Source: Tricholoma matsutake (Eukaryota > Basidiomycota > Agaricomycetes > Agaricales > Tricholomataceae). From it: a DNA stretch of 64,000 nt. The notes beneath the pieces were generated by a model. The model was not told the DNA's origin, did not search any database, and saw only the letters and a list, made by a program, of their open reading frames with translations. The stretch lies in NCBI GenBank assembly GCA_026075535.2, contig AP026538.1, positions 13,834,337 to 13,898,336 of the forward strand. Reading direction: 5' to 3'. How positions within the stretch are numbered: position 1 is the stretch's first letter; each line of letters begins with the position of its first letter. Both the position numbers and the translations under genes were made by a program. Shown piece after piece: positions 55,913 to 64,000 of this stretch.

Positions 55913-58501
55913 ATGCAGAAACTTAACAGGCAGAGGTCACCAACATATGCAGTACTAGAGCCTTACATCCTCCCAGAGTTTCAAGTTCATAATGATCAAT
56001 CCTTTAAATTTGTGGACCATGTTACCATGGATTCCATTCAAGAGTTGTACCCTACAGGAGATCAATATGTATATGCTCGGATCCCTCTGAAACTAATCGG
56101 CTCACACCTTTCAGTGAAAATGCTATCTAAGATCGCAAAAATACATCAGATCATAGTTGGCTCTCACATTCCAAAGAGTGGCATACTTGCAAGTTTCAAT
56201 GAGCATGTTTGTGGCTCATGTGAAATATATGCTAGTGTCTTTACAATGGTTGATTCCAATGCAGCACAAGATAGAAAACATAAACAGCATGGCAAGCAAG
56301 GTAAAAGTACTGTGAACACTCTGCCAGATAGTTCCAATGGAAGATTGGGGGATGGTTTCAAATCTGCCAGGCATGCAAAAACCAGTGACGTTCAACTTCA
56401 CGCTGGCCAGCCTGTATTAGATGACAAGAAAATAGGATGCACTGCCTTACATACTTTTGACATTCAAGAGATGCCTGTTGGTGTAATGAATAACATCAAT
56501 GACTCCGCCCCTAGCCCTGTCGATCCCACCTCAGAGTACAATATAATTGATGGGTTTTGCAAAGAGTCTGCACCAGCTAAATTGGAAGAAGCTGGGTGTG
56601 CAGTTTTCAGCCAACTAACCCATGTTTCTGAGCTGACCCAGCTGAAGGCTGTTAAAAATTAGCTACATATCCTTGAATCATCTGGTGTCACCAGGGTAGA
56701 GCAGCAAAAACCATCTGACCCAAATCTGTGAATTTTGAGGGCCTGTGCTTGACTACAGGTGCAATCAAATCTGTAATGGTTGTCATAAGCATATTAGAAA
56801 GAGTAGAATACCCCCACATGCATTGGCAAAAGGCCTGTGGATGGGTGAAGTCCCAATGGAACTAGCAAATCTCAGATTCATGGAGAAGATACTCATAGCT
56901 CATGTAAGAACAAACAGTTGTTTTGTTCATGTCACATCTTCCGGCTTAAGAAAAATGACTTCACATGTCATTGCATTTGAATCACCTGTCCCTAAAGTTT
57001 ATAATCGCCTTCCTCCTCCTATAGAAGACATGGATGATGTCTTGGCTATGTTATTCACAGGCCCTTGTAAGCCAACAGAAAAAGAATTCCAACGTACCCC
57101 TCTCCTGGTAAGATGCAATCACATAGCAAAGGCATTCAAATGGCTGAAATTAAACCACGTAGACTATGCAGACTTGGAGATATTGTATGACAAGTTAAGT
57201 AGGTATCCAGAGGACTCACCTCCTGTTTCGATTGAGTACCAACACTCAATGACAAACAAAGTGGAAGAAGACACTAGTGAATTTGATGATGCTGTAGATG
57301 ATGGCGTTGCTGAAGGTGAATGTCTGTTTTTAGTATGTGGCCTTATGGAAAATCAGATGACAACCAAGTCAGTCAGAACACTTAAAGCTATTGCTTTGAA
57401 ACACTGGAACAACTGTGGTGCTGCTCTAGCAGTGTCACATGGCACAAATGCACAATCCATCTACAACAATCCCAACCTTTATCCCCAGATATTCCCTTGG
57501 CTATTCCCCTATGGTCTCAGTGGCATTGGAACTATGGGATTATTGGATGCATTACACAAGTGATTGCTGTTGATGTACCATGATAAATGGTTCCAACTTG
57601 ATGTATCATTTCTGTTTGTTGCTTGCAGTCATGAGCAAGTAAAGACTTCAACTTTGGCTGGCTTTCTGCTAGTGGAAAAATCAAAGTTTAATGACATAGC
57701 AAATAGGCTACTCAACATTAACCAAAAAGTACTAGAAGATATGTCTGAACAGATGGCCCGTGGAGAATTGGTGAAACCAGTTTCTGATGATGAAGCCACT
57801 TGCTTCCAACTGATCAATGACCTCAATCATATGAATGGCAAAGTGAGTGGGTCCACTACAAGCAAAAAGTACATGTGCAGTGAGATTTGGTCACTCATTG
57901 TTTACATGGGTGCACCCTTATGGTATATCACTCTATCTCCTGCGACAATAGGCATCCTTTATGCTTGTACTTTGCAGACAACAAAGATTGTTTCAATGTG
58001 AACCTTTCACAAACTGAAGACGAGTGGTATTGGCTCATCACAAACAACCCTGTTGCAAGCGCACAATTTTTTGACTTCTTAGTGCGAATGTTCATCAAAC
58101 ATGTATTGGGTTTTGATGAAGACTGCCATGGCCTATTTGGTGAAACTTCTGCATATTACGGTACTGTTGAGCAGCAAGGTCGTTTATCACTACACTTGCA
58201 TATGTTAGTGTGGATTCAGGAGCAGCATCACCTGATGAGATTTGCCACAGAATACTTGACCCAAATTCTGATTTCCATAAGAGCCTTGTCCAATACCTTG
58301 AGAGTGTTCATGCAGGTGAGTTTATGCAAGGAAGCAAAGAGGGAGTTGAAGTACAGTTTGACACAGCCTCAAATTGCACAGATTATCAAGACCCAATGCA
58401 AACGATGGCTGAGCCACCCCCTCCAGCCTGTCTGAAGTCTAGCTGCAGCAGCTGTGAGAATTGCACTGTGTTGGCAACATGGTGTACATGTTTCTGTGCT
58501 A

Positions 58502-59083
58502 TGGTGCTGATCACTTACACACTGCTACTTTTGTGCAACCACCAATCTGGCTGCCCCCAAAAAAAAAACTTTAGCCCTAAAAAACACAGTCAGGAACTAT
58601 TTTTAAGCACATTTGAGGTTGAGTAAATAGTGTGAAATTTTTGATGTGGATTGAGTACTGCTGTGCCCATCTATGGCCAAATAACCTTGCAAACACCAGA
58701 AACAGGTATAATGAACTTGAAACAATAATTGGATTTTGTTATTCACACCATAGTTCGTCATGAAATTTCTCTTCCAGTTTTTGTGATATCAGTATTATGT
58801 CAATACAACCTCTTCAAAACACATATAAGAGTGTTTATACAAGAGGGATAAGAACTACCCCTTTTTTTTGCAAGTTGTAGAGGTAAAAATGTAACCACCC
58901 GCCAAACTGAAGTCTGCTCAAGAAATTTTCTCACTCAGTTTTGAAGCTAATAAGAAACCCTCAATACAATATCTTCTTATCACTAATAGGAGTGTTTCTA
59001 CAAGAGGAACAAGAAAATGGTTGTTTTTTGGAGGACCAGAAAAGTTTGTACAAAAGTAGCGGTGTGTAAGTGATCGGCACCAT
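58502..59083. mobile_element. 582-bp non-autonomous element with TA target duplication, inserted in the Helitron
   Basis: Inverted repeats of about 37 bp (TGGTGCYGATCACTTACACA...) at both ends are flanked by TA (58500-58501 and 59084-59085). Removing it with one TA restores FCA-MVDDLLLRLNVHKC of the Helitron protein. It has no coding capacity. Confidence 0.85.
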
Positions 59084-59207
59084 ATGGTTGATGACTTGCT
59101 TCTAAGGTTGAATGTTCATAAGTGCACATCCAATAAAAACAAAGACAGATCACAGAATAAGGCTCACCCATTCAAAGGTTGTCTTGACAATATCTGGGGG
59201 CAAATGT

Positions 59208-60552
59208 ATAGGGAATGTCACTGGCTACCCTGGGGTTTTTCAGGGCAACCCGTGCCTGTACCCATCAAAACCTGTACCCATACACAAGGGTATGGGTTCT
59301 GATAGGTACAGGTCATGGGTTGGGTATAACCCACAGGTATCAAATCCCATACGGGATCGAAACACATTAAAAGTGATCATTGATTGTTTATATGTTCACA
59401 CATATTTGTATGCTCACCACATCAACCACCACTCTCAATGACGCCACCATCTCCCTTCCTCCTACCCATAGAACCAACCACAGAAATGGGCCCAAACGAC
59501 GTTATCATCATTTGGGCCCCTGGTAAGCTTCTTTTTATATATTCTTTGCTTTTTATTTTTCAACTAACTTATATTTTTTGTGTCTTATAGGTTTTGATGT
59601 ATAACAACAAGATGACATTAGGACAATGGCAGTGGCCACTTATGGGACCACGAAAGCACCCCCAATCACCGCCATGAGCAACTGCTTGTGGGGTGGGAAT
59701 AGGGTGTAACACGGGTCACACCGCAGGTAAGATTTCCCCACACTGCACCCATACCTGTCAAAACCACACCCATTTGAACACTGCAACCACAGTACTGGTT
59801 TTTTACCACAGTTATTTTGAGAACACCACAGGTCTGATTCACCATGGTAACTACCTGCCATTTTTCAAGTTCTATAGTGTGTAATTGGCAGTTTAAGTAT
59901 AGAGTAATACAATACAAGTGTTATACAAAGTTTTTCACACCATTGTGAAGGGGGATTTGGTTTATTGCCTTTTGGGGACTACTTGGTTCACCACCATGGG
60001 AATGGGTGCAACTACAAAATGGCAAGAGAACAGCAATGCCGCCACCAAACCAAACGAAAACAGAATGAGGATGGAACAATGGGAGAGGAGGGGGAGACAA
60101 CAAGGAGGCAAGGCAAACAAAAAAGGCCCAAGAGACATCAAATGATGTCTCTTGGGCCTTGGTAAGTTTTTTTCCTTCTATTTCATTTTTTGTTACTAAC
60201 AAATCTTTTTGACTACTAACTAGAACTGCTGACCATGCTGACAACAACAGGATGATGAAGCCAACCCAGCACTCACCCCACACCGCTGTGAGCCCCTGCT
60301 TGGATCACGGGTACTTGACAACAACAATGATGTGGAGAGGGGAGGACGATGTCAACGTCAATGAGGGGAAATAATTTATTTAATAGTTTATACTAGTATT
60401 TGGCCCAAGCCCTACATTCATGTACAAAACCCACCATGCCCACATCACAGGTGTGGGTTGGGCAAGGGTTACTAAACCCCAACCCATACCCATACCCTTA
60501 TGCACCCATGGCATCTACCCACACACATTTACAAACCCGTGACATTCCCTAT
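59208..60552. mobile_element. 1345-bp non-autonomous element with 6-bp target duplication, inserted in the Helitron
   Basis: The termini ATAGGGAATGTCAC and GTGACATTCCCTAT are inverted, flanked by AAATGT (59202-59207 and 60553-60558). It splits the Helitron codons before KCKARFPRPTF. The interior has two hairpin-plus-intron-like cassettes (59,485-59,592 and 60,122-60,225) and GAGC hairpins (about 59,670 and 60,288). It has no transposase. Confidence 0.8.
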
Positions 60553-63274
60553 AAATGTAAAGCCAGATTTCCCCGCCCAACCTTCAAACAAACAGAGATA
60601 GATGAAGAAACTGGCAGAATAAATTTCAAGAAGCGGGAGCCTTGGCTAAACACTTTTCCGTACCTTGTAACATATCTTTTCTGGTGCAACATGCACATCA
60701 CAAGCCTATGTTCTGGTACGGCAATCAAAGGTGTGCTCCTATATGTTTCAAATTATGTCACAAAACTGCTGTTGAAGACACATGTAATTTTCAATACTGC
60801 TTGTGCCATTTTTCAGAAAAATTCAGAAATGATTGGAGGATCTGACACAAGGAAAGAAAAAGCTCGTAAATTGATGACAAAAATTGTGAATTCTCTCAGC
60901 ACAAAGATTAATCCAATGATTTGCATGTACTTACTTCATCTTCCTGACCATTATAAGAGTCACAAGTTCCCCCTGCTCTACTGGCAATTGTTTGTTCAGG
61001 AATGTCGAAATTGTTGGGTACACACTGATCTCACTGAAGAATTGGGAGGCACTAGTAGGATGCATGAGGAAGGCAACATGCCAGATAAAGTTGCTGTAGT
61101 TAAACATAATGGCTGAGTTATCGGACTCTCACCTGTTCTTGATTATGTGTTTCGCCCCAAAGAGCTCAGTGATATGAGCTTATACAAATGGATTTTGAGA
61201 TGGAGCATGAAAAGAAGCCAACAGGTAAGAAACAGTCAAAACACTGCATGGAAGCTCCAGAACATGACGCAGATGCAGATTGTGATGAAACAGACTCTGA
61301 CTCTGACTCTTCGATTCAGCAAACCAAACATTCCTTGCTCTCTTTCCAGGATGGTCATCCCCTCGCTGATTCTCATGGCACCCACTGCCACTTGTTCCAA
61401 ACTTTGTAGGAGCAACACTGCCACACTGCGACCAAGGTGATCATGAATATTACTGCTGCACCATGTTGACACTTTTCAAGCCCTGGAGGTCTGGTTTGGA
61501 CTTGAAAGATAGGGAAGAGACATGGGATAATGCATTCTGTGCTGCATCTTTTTCCCCAAGACAACTTGAAATAATGAGAAACATGAACATTCACTATGAA
61601 TGTCTTGATGCCCAGGATGATCTTCATGCTCAGATGAAGAAAGGTACAGCTCAAATTCCTTGTACAAATGGCATTGATAATTGATTCTTCCCCAGCCCTG
61701 ATGACATAGTGATAGAGGAGTCTCTTGGTGGACCTCACAAACCTCTCACTATTGATGAGGATGCCATTTTTGCAGCAAATGGCCAATGCAGAAGGGTGAG
61801 ATGTGGTCTGATGGCTGATACTCGAAGGATTTTAATGTCCATGGGATGGTCTGAAACTCGACTGTAATGTTGGCCAGTGGATTTTGCCTATCTCTCCCAT
61901 GGCCATCCAAGCGCCAAGTGCCTGGAAAGTGGCTGTTGCTGCTAAACATGCTGAAGTACTCAAGAATTGATGTCACTATCTGCCTTCGCAGACTCAGTCA
62001 GGTGTCAAGCCCATCAAATTTGTCCCAGATGAGGTGCATGTTGTCGATAAATCCTACTTATCAAACTCATTCACATCAAAAGGATGGCAAAAGACTGTCA
62101 ATAAAGTTTCGTGCAGTTTTCATCTGAACACAGATCAAAGTTGTGCCTTCCACATTGTCACAAATCACAGTTGCAGTCCAGATTCAGAACCTTTAAGGAT
62201 GTATATCAGTGGGATAGCCAGCACAGGCAAATCCCAGGTTCTTAAGGCACTTCTCGAGTTCTTTGTATTGAAAAATGAATCTCATCATCTCATTGTTGTC
62301 GCACTGACAGGTAGTGCCACTGCGCTTCTGGGGGGGATCAACATATCATTCTGCATTTGGGATCAATGCCGATGGTTTGCAAACATCAAATGTCCAACTT
62401 TCTCAAATAAAATCCAGGTTAGAAGGAGTGCAATATGTGTTTCTTGATGAGGTCTCTATGTTGTCATGTAGGGACATGTATCTAATTAGCAAGCAGTTAG
62501 CGCAACTAATGAACAACCTCGACACACCATTTGGAGGCATGAACATGATCTTTGCTAGAGATTTTGTGCAGCTGCCCCCCATTATTGGTCAGGAGCATAC
62601 TTCACTATATAGTTGTACAGTTGGTAAAAATGCCACCTCTCTTCGAGATCAAGAAGCAACAATTGGTAAGGCCTTATGGCATCAGGTAACAACTGTTGTT
62701 ATCCTACAAGAAAACATGAGACAGCAAGCACAAACTCGAGAGAATACCAAGTTCCGTGAAGCACTTGCAAACATGTGTTATAAGGCTTGCACTCCTGCAG
62801 ACATTGCATTCCTAAAAAGTAGGATCTCCAGTGATTTGCCAGGCTGCCCATGTGTGAATGAACCTCAATTCAGAAATGTATCTATCATCACAGCACTTAA
62901 CTCAGTGAAGGATGAGATGAACAGATTAGGGTGCTTAAGATTTGCAGCTGAGACAGGTCAGAAATTGACCCACTTCTATTCCATAGATATGGTGCCTTCT
63001 GAGGAAACCTTGCAAAACCATCGTCAACAAACCAGCAAGAAGCATATCATCAAACACAGTAAGATACCAACAAACATACAAAGCGTGCTTTGGGAACAAC
63101 CATGCTGTGCCAATACAAAACTCATTCTGCCAAAACTTTCACTTTGTATCGGTGATAGGTTGTCTCCTCGGCTCAAAGGCCGATTCACCATTTTGACCAC
63201 ATTCTAATCACATCGGATAACTCGCACGAGGTCCCAGAAGCAGCGCGACCACTCCCAACCAAGTCTACCGAGTG

Positions 63275-63391
63275 CGAGCATCGTATCGAATGCGATAGAA
63301 CAGCACGAGCATCGTATCAAATGTGATAGAACAGCGCGAGCATCATATTGAACGCGATAGAACAGCGTGAGCATCGTATCAAATGTGATCG
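63275..63391. repeat. 31-bp satellite, four copies
   Basis: Units start cgagcatcgtat at 63275, 63306, 63337 and 63368. Differences between copies are mostly CG versus TG or CA. Confidence 0.9.
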
Positions 63392-64000
63392 AAAAACATC
63401 ATCGGACACAGTATTTCTTGTTTGAACAATCTTTGGACGCATGCTGGACACATGGGACACTATATCGCGTATATCAAACACATTTCGACCACATGTGCAT
63501 GCATACAATCCGCTCGAAGCAGTTTCCGATCTTTTATTCAATTGATAACAAGGACAGTCTGGTTTTAGCTATTCTTTCTTATTACTTCTTCATCATGTGT
63601 TATATTCACCCCTTCTAGGCTCGCTTTACTGTTCTGATATACTTATATTGTCTTTTGCCTCGAGTTTTCCACATGTTTGCCTCATGTTCTCTAGCCTTTT
63701 TAGGTACTTTCTTTATTTTATATAAAAAGATGTACTAGATACAAAGAAAAACAAGAAAGTGGTCGTCTTCCTCCCAGATCACAGTGATTTGAGAGTACAG
63801 TTTAGTCTTATTCAGTCTGAAGCTTGGTGTTTTACGCTAAACTTCCTCAAAATTCCTCAAAATTCCTCACATTACAAGTTTTTCACTCTTGCTTCCCTCG
63901 ATTAGCCTTTTCGTCACTTCTACTACTCGTCTAGTCCCCCGATCTTGCGTCCGAACATATCTGCACACTCGAAATTCCTCGAGACTTCTTCGAAAAATAT
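63392..64000 (+). repeat. Ty3/gypsy-type LTR, cut by the right edge
   Basis: It is near-identical to 51,240-51,700 (with the same atataaaaagatgtactaga box at 63,721), then runs off the window. It directly follows the truncated Helitron and the 31-bp satellite. Confidence 0.75.

Larger units (their letters stand above)
55913..63180 (+). pseudogene. Helitron Rep/helicase (RepHel) protein, decayed and interrupted
   Basis: The gene encodes a rolling-circle transposase fused to a PIF1-type helicase. N-terminal blocks at 55,950-57,560 include NQICNGCHKHIRK and PQIFPWLFPYGLSG. The Helitron-like N domain has LLLMYHDKWFQLDVSF and SLIVYMGAPLWYITLSP; the HUH motif in SLHLHMLVW is at about 58,190. After two inserted elements come CKARFPRPTF and the two-Tyr motif in YVSNYVTK (about 60,740). 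The helicase has Walker A SGIASTGKSQV (about 62,210), Walker B FLDEVSML and FVQLPPI. Breaks are TAG at 56660-56662; TGA at 57561-57563, 61114-61116 and 61682-61684; frame changes near 56,725 and 57,960; and a G7-run shift near 62,330. The conserved frame ends near 63,170 before the last helicase motifs. Element termini were not located. Confidence 0.88.

Overview
The window is eukaryotic, almost certainly from a mushroom-forming basidiomycete (Agaricomycetes). The one intact host-type gene, an aldo-keto reductase, has seven exons with 47-61 bp introns. The rest is dominated by families typical of these fungi: CxC5/CxC6 cysteine-cluster proteins associated with KDZ transposons, Ty1/copia and chromodomain Ty3/gypsy retrotransposons, a Helitron, and dispersed low-complexity non-autonomous elements. 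Species cannot be told from the sequence. The region looks like repeat-rich, probably methylated, gene-poor chromatin.

Layout. 1-1.5 kb: decayed KDZ-associated gene, copy C (+), cut by the left edge. 1.6-3.9 kb: broken zinc-finger-like multi-copy gene (-). 4.2-8.0 kb: tandem and palindromic repeats, a possible small secreted protein gene, and an array of seven hairpins behind a TATA-like box. 8.6-10.4 kb: inverted-repeat element and AATCG-rich sequence. 10.6-12.1 kb: aldo-keto reductase (-), apparently intact. 14-15.9 kb: degraded gene with a CCCH-like cysteine cluster (+). 17.6-23.3 kb: complete, young copia element (-) with 272-bp LTRs, a CTACC target duplication, a primer-binding site, and gag and pol in one frame separated by one TAG. 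23.5-25.2 kb: hAT-like non-autonomous element. 25.7-31.6 kb: two-gene KDZ-associated module, copy A (-), interrupted by a TA-flanked foldback element and a hAT-like element. 32-33.6 kb: array of intron-like cassettes. 35-37.1 kb: gypsy LTR plus gag fragment. 37.7-41.9 kb: the same two-gene module, copy B (-). 42.7 kb: tRNA-like element with an AAT tail. 43.6-48.7 kb: decayed chromodomain gypsy element (-). 49.4-52.1 kb: inverted pair of LTR-like repeats. 52.4-53.4 kb: decayed multi-copy gene (-). 55.9-63.2 kb: decayed Helitron (+) interrupted by two non-autonomous elements. 63.3-64 kb: satellite and another LTR running off the edge.

Three signals deserve most attention: the seven hairpins with different but self-complementary stems and near-constant heptaloops at 7,754-8,003; a recurring cassette of GC-rich hairpin plus intron-like segment (GTAAGT, TACTAAC, TAG) found in several unrelated elements; and the decay pattern, in which about twenty premature stops are TGA against one TAA and one TAG. 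The last fits cytosine deamination at CGA codons. Four non-autonomous insertions can be placed to the base because they interrupt recognisable reading frames.
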